A stretch of 64,000 nucleotides of DNA from JAEUOS01 sp965279115 (GCA_965279115.1 OZ257137.1:3100001-3164000); one strand, 5' to 3'; numbered from the stretch's first letter, positions 15,311-23,986 are shown. The notes: generated from the sequence alone by a model not told the origin. Numbers and translations are program-made.

Positions 15311-17179
15311 ATGGCGAGGAATCTTGGGAGGTGTGTCGGGAATTTTCTGGCGACATTCGCATTGGCCCTGACGGCGAGCGCATATGCCGACACCGTGGTG
15401 ATTACCGAGAACGGGGTGGCCGCCACTCAGTATTACGATCCTGGCGAATGGAACAACCCAGGAGCATCGAACTATCCGCGACTGACCTTCGATCTGCCCG
15501 GCAGCTTGTTGGGCGCGACCGTCAACAGTGCGACCCTCACATTCACAGGTAGGCCATACGGCGGCGCGCCGACCGCCGCGGTCGAACTGATCCTGACCCC
15601 CGGACCAAACCAGACGGTCGCCAGCGGCATCGTCTATCCGTTCAACTTCGGCCAGTACGCCACGGTGGATGTGGCCAGTGCCGTCAGCAGCTGGGTCGGG
15701 ACGGGCGCGGCAAGGGTGCGGAACCAGGGCCTGCTGATGCGGCTCGATAGTGGCTTCGCGGATCTGCCGAATGGCACGTCCTCGACTGAAAGCTACCGCC
15801 CGAAGCTGACGATCGACTATACGGCCACGATTGCGTCGACCAAGGCAGGACAGATCCTGGCGGGCAGCAGTGCGCTGGGCCAGAACTGGAGTTTCGAGGA
15901 TGTCGCCACCTTGCAAAATCTCTATCTGGCCGGTGGCGGCCAGGCCAGTGTGGATGGCGAGACCTGGTACTACACCGCGACCGAGTACTCCACCTCCGGA
16001 ACCTGGGGCGGGGCGCACGCGATCGGCGATGCGTGGGTGGATGGCCAGGGCTTTAAGCACATCTACCTGGGCTCCGGCCTGACCACCGCGCCGGTACCTG
16101 AACCTGCCACCTATGCCCAGCTGCTGGCCGGCTTGTTGTTGCTGGCGATGTTCTTGCGCCAGCGTCGTAGCGCCTGCAACCTGGAAAAAACTCAGCCGGC
16201 GAAGTTGATTCAGAGGAGTGGCGTTGTGGCTGCGATCGCGCTTCTCGCTGCCACCAGCGGCGCCGCACTAGCGCAGGGCTACCCGAACAAGCCAATCCGC
16301 TTTGTCGTGCCCTACCCCGCAGGCGGCGGGACCGACATCATCGGCCGCATGATCGCCACCAAGCTCGGCGAGGCCTGGGGCCAGCAGGTCGTGGTCGAAA
16401 ATCGCGTCGGCGCCTCCGGCATTGTCGGCAACGATCTCGTCGCCAAGGCGGCACCGGACGGCTACACCGTGCTGATCGGCATCACGACGCTCGTGCAGAT
16501 GCCGCACCTGAATTCGAAACTGCCTTACGAGGTGTTCCGCGACTTCACCCCGATTGCGCAACTCGCGCTGTCGTCAAACCTGTTCGCGGTGCCGGCGGCT
16601 TCGCCCGCCGGCAACCTGAAGGATTTCATCGCACTGGCACGGTCGGAACCGACGAAGTTCGGCGGCTACGGCACCTATGGCGCCGGTACCAGTTCGCACC
16701 TGCATGGCGAATTGTTCAACCTGCAAACCGGCTTGAAACTGACCCATGTCCCCTACAAGGGCGGCGCGCCGCTGGCCACCGACCTGATGGGCGGGCAGGT
16801 GCCCTCGGGACTGATCGATCTGGCCTCCGCGCGCGCGCACATTGCCGGAGGCCGGATGAAATTTCTGGCCATCTCGGGCAGCAGGCGCTACGCTGCTCTG
16901 CCGGATGTTCCGACGTTCGCCGAACAAGGGTTGAAGGACTTCGAGGCGTCCGGCTGGTTCGCCATGTTCCTGCCGGCCAATGCGCCGCGCGAGGTGTCGG
17001 CCAAACTGGCGGGCGAGGTTTCGCGCATTCTCAGGCTGCCCGATGTTGCCGCCCGCATCAACGACATCGGTTTGCAGCCGGCCGATTCCACGCTTGATGC
17101 ATTCGCCGCGGTGATGCGCCGCGACTACGAAGTGTGGGGCCGCATCGTGCGTGAAGCGCAGATCAGGCTGGAACAGTAG
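15311..17179 (+). CDS. PEP-CTERM exported protein fused in frame to a Bug/TctC solute-binding protein
   Basis: One uninterrupted frame of 622 codons. Residues 1-26 are a signal peptide (cut near SAYADT). Residues about 28-170 have the strand pattern of DNRLRE/CBM96-like domains (ATVNSATLTFTG, YRPKLTIDY). Residues 263-287 form a full PEP-CTERM signal: PEPAT, hydrophobic LLAGLLLLAMF, then RQRR. Proteins of this class normally stop here. Instead the frame runs on through LEKTQPAKLIQRSG into a second hydrophobic signal-like segment (306-321) and a complete Bug protein (YPNKPIRFVVPYPAGGGTD at 324). Either this is a genuine fusion or the Bug part is made from the internal GTG at codon 306. A sequence error that removed a stop is also possible. 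Confidence 0.75.
   Translation: MARNLGRCVGNFLATFALALTASAYADTVVITENGVAATQYYDPGEWNNPGASNYPRLTFDLPGSLLGATVNSATLTFTGRPYGGAPTAAVELILTPGPNQTVASGIVYPFNFGQYATVDVASAVSSWVGTGAARVRNQGLLMRLDSGFADLPNGTSSTESYRPKLTIDYTATIASTKAGQILAGSSALGQNWSFEDVATLQNLYLAGGGQASVDGETWYYTATEYSTSGTWGGAHAIGDAWVDGQGFKHIYLGSGLTTAPVPEPATYAQLLAGLLLLAMFLRQRRSACNLEKTQPAKLIQRSGVVAAIALLAATSGAALAQGYPNKPIRFVVPYPAGGGTDIIGRMIATKLGEAWGQQVVVENRVGASGIVGNDLVAKAAPDGYTVLIGITTLVQMPHLNSKLPYEVFRDFTPIAQLALSSNLFAVPAASPAGNLKDFIALARSEPTKFGGYGTYGAGTSSHLHGELFNLQTGLKLTHVPYKGGAPLATDLMGGQVPSGLIDLASARAHIAGGRMKFLAISGSRRYAALPDVPTFAEQGLKDFEASGWFAMFLPANAPREVSAKLAGEVSRILRLPDVAARINDIGLQPADSTLDAFAAVMRRDYEVWGRIVREAQIRLEQ
16226..17179 (+). CDS. Bug/TctC solute-binding protein from an internal start
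   Basis: GTG 16226 is in frame with the fused reading frame and is preceded by AGAGGAG with a 7-base spacer, a good ribosome-binding site. Starting there gives 317 residues, the normal length of a Bug protein, with a hydrophobic leader (AAIALLAATSGAALAQG) but no positive charge before it. The expected basic n-region (KTQPAKLIQR) lies just upstream, where CTG at codon 291 could be a decayed start. Hallmarks are YPNKPIRFVVPYPAGGGTD and VVENRVGASG. It would bind a carboxylate-type ligand in the periplasm. Listed separately because the two readings predict different proteins. Confidence 0.55.
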   Translation: MAAIALLAATSGAALAQGYPNKPIRFVVPYPAGGGTDIIGRMIATKLGEAWGQQVVVENRVGASGIVGNDLVAKAAPDGYTVLIGITTLVQMPHLNSKLPYEVFRDFTPIAQLALSSNLFAVPAASPAGNLKDFIALARSEPTKFGGYGTYGAGTSSHLHGELFNLQTGLKLTHVPYKGGAPLATDLMGGQVPSGLIDLASARAHIAGGRMKFLAISGSRRYAALPDVPTFAEQGLKDFEASGWFAMFLPANAPREVSAKLAGEVSRILRLPDVAARINDIGLQPADSTLDAFAAVMRRDYEVWGRIVREAQIRLEQ

Positions 17180-17353
17180 GGCGCAGGCCGTGCGTCGCGC
17201 TTGTTGACCGGGCCGCGGCCCCGGGTCATGGCCGAAGTGTCGGCGCAGGATGTCGCGCATGTCCTCGTAGCATGAGCCATGGCGCACAACTTCGAGGATT
17301 TCCAGGTTGAGCAGGGCCGACGAGGCATTGTAGGGGTGTACTTCATCAGACAT
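17180..17353 (-). pseudogene. Small ORF overlapping the end of birA, possibly a truncated gene
   Basis: An ATG at 17353 overlaps the birA stop (ATGTCTGA), the arrangement of translationally coupled genes. The first 45 or so codons look coding (MSDEVHPYNASSALLNLEIL, then a helical EDMRDILRRHFGHD) with the codon bias of the neighbourhood. The frame then stays open to 16574, but that part lies antisense to the Bug gene and is Arg/Gly/Gln-rich without protein character. I interpret the 17180-17353 segment as the surviving 5' end of a gene cut by rearrangement, or a very short gene with a misread end. No family recognised. Confidence 0.35.
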
Positions 17354-18140
17354 GAGGCGCAATGCGCAGCGATACGTCGCCGCTGACGATTCGCAATGGG
17401 CCATCGTCGGTATCGAGCGCCAATGCGCCGTCAGGGTGCGCGCCTCGTGCGATGCCCGTCACGATCCCACTCTCCATGCCGCTCAGGATCACCTGCCGGT
17501 CGCGAAAGGCATGCCGGGCGTTCCAGGCGGGGGCAAACGGAGCGAATCCGCCGTTTTCGAAGACATCCAGCACCTCGCGCAACTCCTCCAGCAGCGCGGC
17601 CAATAGCGTGTTGCGCGACCCTTTCCAGCCCAATGCCTCGAGGCTGGCGGTGACCTGCCCGATCACCGCGGCTTCACCGACCGGCCGGACGTTGAGGCCA
17701 ATGCCGATGACGACCGTCGCCCCGCCGGGGCCTGCCACCACTTCGATCAGGATGCCACCCAGCTTCGCCCATTGATTGCCAACGCCAACCAACAGGTCGT
17801 TGGGCCACTTCAGCATGACCTGACCGGCGCTGCATCGGTCCAGTGCACGTACCGCACCCAGGCCAACGGCGAGGCTCAGGCCTGTCATTGGCGTACCGGA
17901 CCTGAACTTCCACAGTAGTGAAAAAGTCAGGCTGTCACCGGGGCGTGAGACCCAGGCGCGTCCGCGGCGGCCGCGGCCGGCGGTTTGCGCTTCAGCCGCA
18001 AGCACATGGCCGCCGGGCAATCCGGATGCCTGCGCCATCAGGTCGGCGTTGGTGGAACCGGTGGACTGCACTACGTGCACGTCGAAGCGGCGGCGCGCCT
18101 CTGGCGCCATGGCCAGCGCGATCTGCTTTTCGTCGAGCAT
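17346..18140 (-). CDS. birA: Biotin--[acetyl-CoA-carboxylase] ligase (monofunctional)
   Basis: From ATG 18140 the protein has 264 residues. It contains the substrate motif STGSTNADLMAQA, the biotinyl-AMP loop GRGRRGRAWVSRPGDSL, the KWPNDLLV strand and the small C-terminal domain. BirA activates biotin with ATP and attaches it to the carboxyl carrier protein. With this start there is no N-terminal winged helix, so it would not act as a repressor of biotin genes. The frame is open further upstream (another ATG at 18203), but that sequence is the divergent promoter region of the Mla operon and does not look like protein. Confidence 0.9.
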   Translation of the reverse strand: MLDEKQIALAMAPEARRRFDVHVVQSTGSTNADLMAQASGLPGGHVLAAEAQTAGRGRRGRAWVSRPGDSLTFSLLWKFRSGTPMTGLSLAVGLGAVRALDRCSAGQVMLKWPNDLLVGVGNQWAKLGGILIEVVAGPGGATVVIGIGLNVRPVGEAAVIGQVTASLEALGWKGSRNTLLAALLEELREVLDVFENGGFAPFAPAWNARHAFRDRQVILSGMESGIVTGIARGAHPDGALALDTDDGPLRIVSGDVSLRIAPHV

Positions 18141-18333
18141 CGGGAGATCGTTGACGGGTGGGAGGTCGGGACAGTGTCGGGGCTTGATTCTTGCTGTTCC
18201 CATTCTAACGACCGGGCCATTTGTTACACTCGGCGCAGCGGTCTGACGTGCATTCCGGCACCGGGATGCGTCATGGTCCACCAAATGAAAGCAAGCGCTT
18301 CGCGCAAGCGCGGCTAGCCCAGAACGCCGGCCC

Positions 18334-19485
18334 ATGTCCGAACCCGTATCCGAACCGATCCTCGAAATCGCGCGCGATGCCGCGGCGATCACGATCGTGC
18401 CGCGCGGGCGCTGGAACGTGCAGGGCTTGAGTGGCGGCGTCGGCGGTACGGCGGCCAGGCGGCGCGTGCGCGCGATCGAGGACGAACTTGCCGCCCACGC
18501 GCGCGGCGCCGGTGTCGCATGGGATCTCTCCAGGGTGATCACGATGGATCACGTGGGCGCCCTCTTGCTCTGGCAGGCGTGGGGCGGCCGGGAACCCGGG
18601 CAACTTGTGCTGGCACCGCAACAGCGGGCCTTGTTCGACAACCTTGCGCGCATGCAGCCGCTGACGGCGGAGCCGCGGCCGTTCGATCCGCTGGCGCTGG
18701 TGGTCAAGGTCGGCGGCGAGATGCTGCGCTTCGGCGACCATCTCGCCGGGTTCGTGCGCCTGCTCGGGCAGGTCACCCTGGACGTCGGACGTTTGGCAGC
18801 ACGCCCGCAGGCCGGCCCCTGGCGCGAGATCTCGGCCAATCTGTATCGTTCCGGTGCGCAGGCGCTGGGCATCACCGCGCTGGTCGGTTTCCTGATCGGT
18901 ATCGTGCTGTCCTACCTGTCGGCCAAGCAGCTCAAGCAGTTCGGCGCCGACGTTTTCATCGTTGACCTGCTGGGTGTGGCCATCATCCGCGAACTCGGTC
19001 CGGTGCTGGCGGCCATTCTGGTGGCCGGCCGATCGGGTTCGGCGATGACCGCGTCCCTGGGCGTGATGCGGGTCACCGAGGAACTCGACGCGCTCACCGT
19101 CATGGGCATCCCGCAGGGGTTTCGCCTGATCATGCCCAAGGTGGTGGCGCTGGCGGTCGCCTTGCCGCTCCTGATCCTCTGGACCGACGCGGTCTCGCTT
19201 CTTGGCGGCATGGTGGCGGCCAAGCTGCAACTCGATCTGTCGATGATGTTCTTCTTCGACGCCTTGCCCGGCGCGGTGAAGATCGCCAACCTGTGGATCG
19301 GTCTGGCCAAGGGGGTGGTGTTCGGCGCCCTGATCGCGTTGGTGTCATGCCATTTCGGCCTGCGCATCGAGCCCAACACCGAAAGCCTCGGGCGCGGCAC
19401 CACCAGTGCGGTGGTCTCCTCGATCACGGTGGTGATCCTGGCCGACGCGGTGTTCGCGATCACGTTCTCCAACGTCGGCATCTGA
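18334..19485 (+). CDS. mlaE: MlaE-type lipid transport permease with N-terminal STAS domain
   Basis: 383 residues. Residues 1-110 form a STAS-like domain (DAAAITIVPRGRW, then a WDLSRVITMDHVGALLL strand-helix), fused to an MlaE permease domain starting around 165 (GAQALGITALVGFLIGIVLS) with the family motif GVAIIRELGPVLAAILVAGRSGS. In E. coli the STAS protein MlaB is separate; here it is built into the permease. The complex moves phospholipids between the inner membrane and periplasm or outer membrane. The next three genes supply ATPase, MCE protein and lipoprotein. Confidence 0.93.
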   Translation: MSEPVSEPILEIARDAAAITIVPRGRWNVQGLSGGVGGTAARRRVRAIEDELAAHARGAGVAWDLSRVITMDHVGALLLWQAWGGREPGQLVLAPQQRALFDNLARMQPLTAEPRPFDPLALVVKVGGEMLRFGDHLAGFVRLLGQVTLDVGRLAARPQAGPWREISANLYRSGAQALGITALVGFLIGIVLSYLSAKQLKQFGADVFIVDLLGVAIIRELGPVLAAILVAGRSGSAMTASLGVMRVTEELDALTVMGIPQGFRLIMPKVVALAVALPLLILWTDAVSLLGGMVAAKLQLDLSMMFFFDALPGAVKIANLWIGLAKGVVFGALIALVSCHFGLRIEPNTESLGRGTTSAVVSSITVVILADAVFAITFSNVGI

Positions 19486-19504
19486 GGCGGAAACGGGCGC
19501 GACC

Positions 19505-20299
19505 ATGACCTGGAACGGCGAAACCATCATCGAGATCGAAGGCTTGTGGACCAAGTTCGGCGAATTCGTGGTGCACCGCGGCGTCGACCTCAAGGTGCGC
19601 ACCGGCGAGATCCTCGCGCTGGTGGGCGGTTCCGGCTCCGGCAAGACCACGCTGCTCAGGCAGATGCTGGGGCTGGAGGTACCGCACCAGGGCAGTGTTT
19701 CCATCTTCGGCCAGCGCCTCGATTCCTCCGACCGCAATGCGTTGCAGGCCCTGCGCAACCGCTGGGGCGTGCTGTTCCAGGAGGGTGCGCTCTATTCGGC
19801 GCTGCCGGTGTTCGACAACATCGCGCTGCCGCTTCGGGAGCTCAAGTGCTTTTCCGAAGACATGATCCGCGATATCGTCCTCCTCAAGCTGCAGATGGTG
19901 GGTATCGAGGCGCGCCATGCGTTCAAGATGCCGGCCGATCTGTCCGGCGGCATGGTCAAGCGCATCGCGCTGGCGCGCGCCCTGGCGCTCGAGCCCGAGC
20001 TGGTTTTCCTGGATGAACCAACCGCCGGCCTCGATCCCGACCGCTCCGATTCGTTCGTCGCACTGATCCGCGAGCTGCATCGCGAGTTGAAGCTCACCGT
20101 CGTGATGGTCACTCACGACCTGGATACCCTGTTCGAGCTCACCACCTGCGTGGCCGTGCTGGCCGACCAGAAGGTGATCGCCAATGCGCCGGTGCGCGAG
20201 GTGATCGCGATTCCGCACCCGTTCATCAAGACCTTCTTCCTCGGCGAGCGCGCGCAGCGCGCCATCGAGGTGATCCGCGACTACCCCTTTGTCATATAA
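19505..20299 (+). CDS. mlaF: MlaF-type ATP-binding protein
   Basis: 264 residues with Walker A GGSGSGKTTLL, the MlaF-typical switch region LFQEGALYSALPVFDNIALP, signature DLSGGMVKRIALARA and Walker B LVFLDEPTAGLDP. The LSGGM form of the signature is characteristic of MCE-associated ATPases. It powers the adjacent STAS-MlaE permease and lies 19 bases downstream of it. Confidence 0.94.
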   Translation: MTWNGETIIEIEGLWTKFGEFVVHRGVDLKVRTGEILALVGGSGSGKTTLLRQMLGLEVPHQGSVSIFGQRLDSSDRNALQALRNRWGVLFQEGALYSALPVFDNIALPLRELKCFSEDMIRDIVLLKLQMVGIEARHAFKMPADLSGGMVKRIALARALALEPELVFLDEPTAGLDPDRSDSFVALIRELHRELKLTVVMVTHDLDTLFELTTCVAVLADQKVIANAPVREVIAIPHPFIKTFFLGERAQRAIEVIRDYPFVI

Positions 20300-20326
20300 C
20301 CAGTACCGTTTCGGGAACCCGACGTC

Positions 20327-21310
20327 ATGGAAAACCGATCTCACGCGCTGGCAGCCGGCATCTTCACGCTGCTGCTCACCCTTGGCATCATCGCCGCGGC
20401 GATGTGGCTCAATCGCGACACCCAGGAGCGCACCCCCTACGTGCTCACCACCACCGGTTCGGTGGCCGGCCTCAACCCGCAGGCGGCGGTGCGCTATCGC
20501 GGCATGGAGGTGGGCAAGGTCGAGGCCATCGAGTTCGACCGCGAGCAGCCCGGCCGCATCCTGGTCCGCATCGGCGTGTTGCCGACCACGCCGGTGACCA
20601 CGGCCACATTCGCCGAACTGGGCATGCAGGGACTCACCGGCCTGGCCTATGTGCAACTCGATACCGACCCCAAAGTGAAGAGCCCCGCGCTGGTGCCGTC
20701 CACCGCCTCCGCGCCGGCACGCCTGGCCATCCGTCCTTCGCTGTTTGACCGCTTCAGCGTCTCCGGCGAAGACCTGATCATCAGCGCGGCCACTGCCATG
20801 ACCCAGGTAAACAAGCTTCTCGGTGATGACAACCAAAAGCAGCTCATCCAGACGCTTGCCAACCTGCAGGGCGTCTCGACCAGGCTCGGCCAACTGGCCG
20901 ACGAAGTCAGGCCCGCCGCGACTGCCATCAGCGGCCTTGCCACCGATAGCCGCAAGGTGCTCGCGGGCGTGGGGCCTGTGCTCAAGAGCGCCGAAGATAC
21001 CCTTGCCTCGTTTGGCAAGCTTTCCACCGAGCTGTCAAGGCGCATGGAGGTGGTCGATCGTGCCGGTCGCAGTGCCGAGCAGGTAGGACAGAGCGCCGAG
21101 CAGGTCGCGCGCAGCGTCAGCGTCATCGAAAACCAGACCCTGCCGCGCCTGAACCTGCTGCTCGACGACGCCGGCCGTGGCGCGCGCACGGTCGAGCGGG
21201 TGGCCGATCGCCTGGGTGACGAGCCCGCAAGCGTATTGTTCGGCACCCAGCCGGCCCGTCCGGGCCCGGGCGAGCCGGGATTCACGGCACCGGCAGGAGG
21301 TTTGAAATGA
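20327..21310 (+). CDS. mlaD: MlaD-type MCE domain protein
   Basis: 327 residues: one N-terminal membrane anchor (LAAGIFTLLLTLGIIAAAMW), an MCE domain around 38-120 (TTGSVAGLNPQAAVRYRGME, VGKVEAIEFD) and a long helical tail with a repeating SAEQVGQSAEQVARS segment that should form a coiled coil or tunnel. MCE proteins form hexameric rings that carry lipid across the periplasm. Its length and tail are intermediate between MlaD and single-MCE PqiB-like proteins. Confidence 0.92.
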   Translation: MENRSHALAAGIFTLLLTLGIIAAAMWLNRDTQERTPYVLTTTGSVAGLNPQAAVRYRGMEVGKVEAIEFDREQPGRILVRIGVLPTTPVTTATFAELGMQGLTGLAYVQLDTDPKVKSPALVPSTASAPARLAIRPSLFDRFSVSGEDLIISAATAMTQVNKLLGDDNQKQLIQTLANLQGVSTRLGQLADEVRPAATAISGLATDSRKVLAGVGPVLKSAEDTLASFGKLSTELSRRMEVVDRAGRSAEQVGQSAEQVARSVSVIENQTLPRLNLLLDDAGRGARTVERVADRLGDEPASVLFGTQPARPGPGEPGFTAPAGGLK

Positions 21311-21894
21311 ACGGCAAGCTGCGGCGATCGATGGTCATCGCCATCGCCATCGGCATGACGATCGAACTGGGTGGATGCGCGCTCGGGCCGCAGTCCCGTC
21401 CCGCGCAGGCGGCTTGGGACTTCGGTCCACCGGCCGCGCAGGCGCCACGCCTGAAGCTCAAGTCGCTGGGCGGGGTCGAGGTGACTTCACCGCGCTGGAT
21501 CGATACTCCCAACGCCTGGTACCGGCTGGGCTACGCCAGCGCGGCGCAACCACAGGCGTATGCGCAAACCCGCTGGGTGATGCCGCCGCCGGTATTGCTG
21601 GATGGGCGCTTGCGCGAAAGGCTGGTGAGCGGCGGAGCGGTGCTGGGCGGCGCGGGGCCGATGCTGCGTGTCGAAATCGATGAGTTCGCGCAGTGGTTCG
21701 ACAGCGAAAGAGCCAGCCGCGCCGTGGTGCGTGCGCGCGTCACGCTGATGTCCGGGCGCGATGTCGTGCGGCAGCGCCAGTTTGTCTTCGAGGAGGCGGC
21801 CGCGACGCCGGACGGCCCGGGCGGGGTGGCGGCGCTTGCGCGCGCCGGCGACCGCCTGGTTGAAGCCGTGCTGGCGTGGGCAGGGGATAGCTGA
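21307..21894 (+). CDS. ABC-type transport auxiliary lipoprotein (PqiC/YmbA-like)
   Basis: 195 residues. A lipoprotein signal ends at ELGGC (Cys at about 23). The body has the strand pattern of PqiC-type proteins (WIDTPNAWYRLGYA, LRVEIDEFAQWFDS, ARVTLMSGRDVVRQRQFVFE). The ATG overlaps the mlaD stop as ATGA, so the two are probably translationally coupled. PqiC is an outer-membrane partner of an MCE tunnel, and its presence instead of a periplasmic MlaC suggests a Pqi-like tunnel path for lipid. Confidence 0.88.
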   Translation: MNGKLRRSMVIAIAIGMTIELGGCALGPQSRPAQAAWDFGPPAAQAPRLKLKSLGGVEVTSPRWIDTPNAWYRLGYASAAQPQAYAQTRWVMPPPVLLDGRLRERLVSGGAVLGGAGPMLRVEIDEFAQWFDSERASRAVVRARVTLMSGRDVVRQRQFVFEEAAATPDGPGGVAALARAGDRLVEAVLAWAGDS

Positions 21895-22958
21895 TGGCCC
21901 GGGCGCAGGGTTCGGCGCTGGCGCGCGAACTCTGCGCGGTATATACGCTCATCATCGTTTACGCCACCCTGCATCCGTTTTCCGGCTGGCGCGACCGCGG
22001 CCTGTCGCCTTTCGCATGGAGCGAAGCATGGCCGTCGCGGGTGCTTCCTTTCGACCTGGCGCTCAACACCGCGGCTTATGTTCCGTTGGGCGCCTTGATC
22101 GTGTGGGCCGCCTGGCCGCGCCTGATGCTGGCGGTCGCGGTTTTGCTGGCGCCGATTTGCGGTGCGTTGTTGTCGGCCGCGCTCGAATCGCTGCAAACCT
22201 TTCTGCCCAGCCGCATCCCGTCGCTGGCCGATGTTGCCACCAATACGCTGGGTGCCGCGCTTGGGGCGCTGGCGGCGGCCCTGGTGGTGGCGGTGTTCGG
22301 CCGCGGCTTCGCCGCGCGCGCATTTCGAGAATGGTTCGCCGACACGCCCGACCATGCGCGCGCCCTGATCCTGGCGGGCTTGTGGCTGTTCGCCGTGCTT
22401 TTCCCCGAAAGCATCCTGTTCGGGCACGGCAGCCTGATACCGTGGCTGGGCCCGGTTTCGGGTTATCCATTCACCCCGGCGGAATTCAGCCGGGTGGAGT
22501 CGGCGGTTACCGCGGCCAGCCTGTTCGCCGCCGGTTCCATGGCCATGCGCTCGCTCGACCCTTCCGCCCCCCGCCTGCGCCTGGCGCTGTTGTTCGTGGC
22601 CATCGCCTGTGGCCTGCGTGCGCTTTCGCAGGCCATCCTTTTCCCGCCCGAATACCTGTGGTCATGGCTTACGCCGGGCGCGCAGCGCGGACTCGGCATC
22701 GGCACGCTCCTGCTCCTGCTGACAGTCGCACTGCCCCGACCAATGCGCCTGGTGCTGATCGCCATCGCCGTGACTTTCGCGACCGTGACGGTCAATTTCG
22801 CGCCGCCCAATCCCTACTATCTGGCGACGGTGCAGGACCTCAACCCGGGCCGGTTCCTCAATTTCAACGGACTGACGCAACTGGTGTCCGGTCTTTGGCC
22901 CTACCTGGTGGCGCTATACCTGCCATTCGCACTGGCGAGCGACACGCGTTCGGCGTAG
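21894..22958 (+). CDS. VanZ family membrane protein
   Basis: 354 residues, about ten membrane segments. The N-terminal VanZ-like part has YTLIIVYATLHPFSGWR, NTAAYVPLGALIVW and LQTFLPSRIPSLADVATNTLGA, the usual VanZ landmarks; the second half is more hydrophobic and less recognisable. Its ATG overlaps the lipoprotein stop (TGATG), so it belongs to the same operon. VanZ proteins are poorly understood; VanZ itself gives low-level teicoplanin resistance. Here a role in the envelope, alongside lipid transport, is only inference. Confidence 0.88.
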   Translation: MARAQGSALARELCAVYTLIIVYATLHPFSGWRDRGLSPFAWSEAWPSRVLPFDLALNTAAYVPLGALIVWAAWPRLMLAVAVLLAPICGALLSAALESLQTFLPSRIPSLADVATNTLGAALGALAAALVVAVFGRGFAARAFREWFADTPDHARALILAGLWLFAVLFPESILFGHGSLIPWLGPVSGYPFTPAEFSRVESAVTAASLFAAGSMAMRSLDPSAPRLRLALLFVAIACGLRALSQAILFPPEYLWSWLTPGAQRGLGIGTLLLLLTVALPRPMRLVLIAIAVTFATVTVNFAPPNPYYLATVQDLNPGRFLNFNGLTQLVSGLWPYLVALYLPFALASDTRSA

Positions 22959-23032
22959 GTCTGTTCAAGGCTGCTTGCGGCCAATCCCGGGCGCTATACT
23001 GCGCGCCTTCTCCCGCCATGGCGCCTATGGTC

Positions 23033-23356
23033 ATGTCCTTCTACAAACATCACGTGTTTTTCTGCACCAACCAGCGCGAACCCGATGGCAGCGGCAACAC
23101 CCGTCCGTGTTGCGCCGGCAAGGGGGCAGGCGCCTTGCGCGACTACGCCAAGAAGAAGGTCAAGGGCATGGGACTTGCCGGGGCCGGGGCGGTTCGCATC
23201 AACAATGCCGGGTGTCTCGACCGCTGCGAGGAAGGCCCTTGCGTGGTGGTTTATCCCGAAGGCATCTGGTACACCTATGTGGACGAGCACGACATCGACG
23301 AGATCGTCGAATCGCACCTGAAGAACGGCCAGGTGGTCGAGCGCCTCAAGATCTGA
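23033..23356 (+). CDS. Thioredoxin-like [2Fe-2S] ferredoxin
   Basis: 107 residues from ATG 23033 (in-frame ATGs also at 23018 and 23027). It begins YKHHVFFCTNQREPDGSGN, followed by a CC pair, and has a second cysteine set CLDRCEEGPCVVVYPEG: the cysteine pattern of thioredoxin-fold [2Fe-2S] ferredoxins, also used as small NuoE-like proteins. Role in electron transfer is expected, partner unknown. It is followed 24 bases later by a small hydrolase gene, an arrangement I would expect to be cotranscribed. Confidence 0.88.
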   Translation: MSFYKHHVFFCTNQREPDGSGNTRPCCAGKGAGALRDYAKKKVKGMGLAGAGAVRINNAGCLDRCEEGPCVVVYPEGIWYTYVDEHDIDEIVESHLKNGQVVERLKI

Positions 23357-23380
23357 GCAAGCGGCGACTGCACGCGAACG

Positions 23381-23986
23381 ATGGCGGCTTCCGAGCGCAT
23401 CTTCATTCCCGGACCGGCGGGTGCTATCGAGACGGTGATCGATACACCCGACGCGACGCCAACCGGCATCGCGCTGGTGGCGCATCCGCATCCACTCTAT
23501 GGCGGCACGCTCGACAACAAGGTGGCGCAGATCCTCGCCAAGACCATGGTCGAACTGGGGTTTGTGGCGGTGCGTCCGAATTTCCGCGGCGTCGGGCAAA
23601 GCGAAGGCGTGCACGACGAGGGCAATGGCGAAACCGACGATCTGGTCACGGTGGTACATGCGGCCCGGGCGCGCTTTTCGCTGGTGGATGCTCCGCTGGT
23701 GCTGGCCGGATTTTCCTTCGGTTCGCTGGTGGCATCGAGGGTCGCGCTGCGCGTCCAGGCCAGCCGCATGGTGTTCGTTGGCACCGCCGTGACGCGCGGC
23801 CGCGTCGAACCGGTGCCCGAGGACAGCATCGTCATTCATGGCGAGAAGGATGACGTCGTGCCCCTGGACCTGGTGCTGCGCTGGGCCGAGCCGCAGGAGT
23901 TGCCGGTGGTGGTGATTGCCGGCGCCGACCATTTTTTTCATCGCCGCCTGCACATCATCCGCAACATCATCCGGCGCGCCTGGTAG
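23381..23986 (+). CDS. Small alpha/beta hydrolase
   Basis: 201 residues, a minimal alpha/beta hydrolase. Landmarks: HPHPLYGGTLDNKV after the first strand, RPNFRGVGQSEG, nucleophile serine in LAGFSFGSLVA, the acid in VIHGEKDDVVP and histidine in GADHFFHRR. This subfamily is common in Proteobacteria and mostly uncharacterised; esterase or thioesterase activity is plausible. Confidence 0.9.
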   Translation: MAASERIFIPGPAGAIETVIDTPDATPTGIALVAHPHPLYGGTLDNKVAQILAKTMVELGFVAVRPNFRGVGQSEGVHDEGNGETDDLVTVVHAARARFSLVDAPLVLAGFSFGSLVASRVALRVQASRMVFVGTAVTRGRVEPVPEDSIVIHGEKDDVVPLDLVLRWAEPQELPVVVIAGADHFFHRRLHIIRNIIRRAW

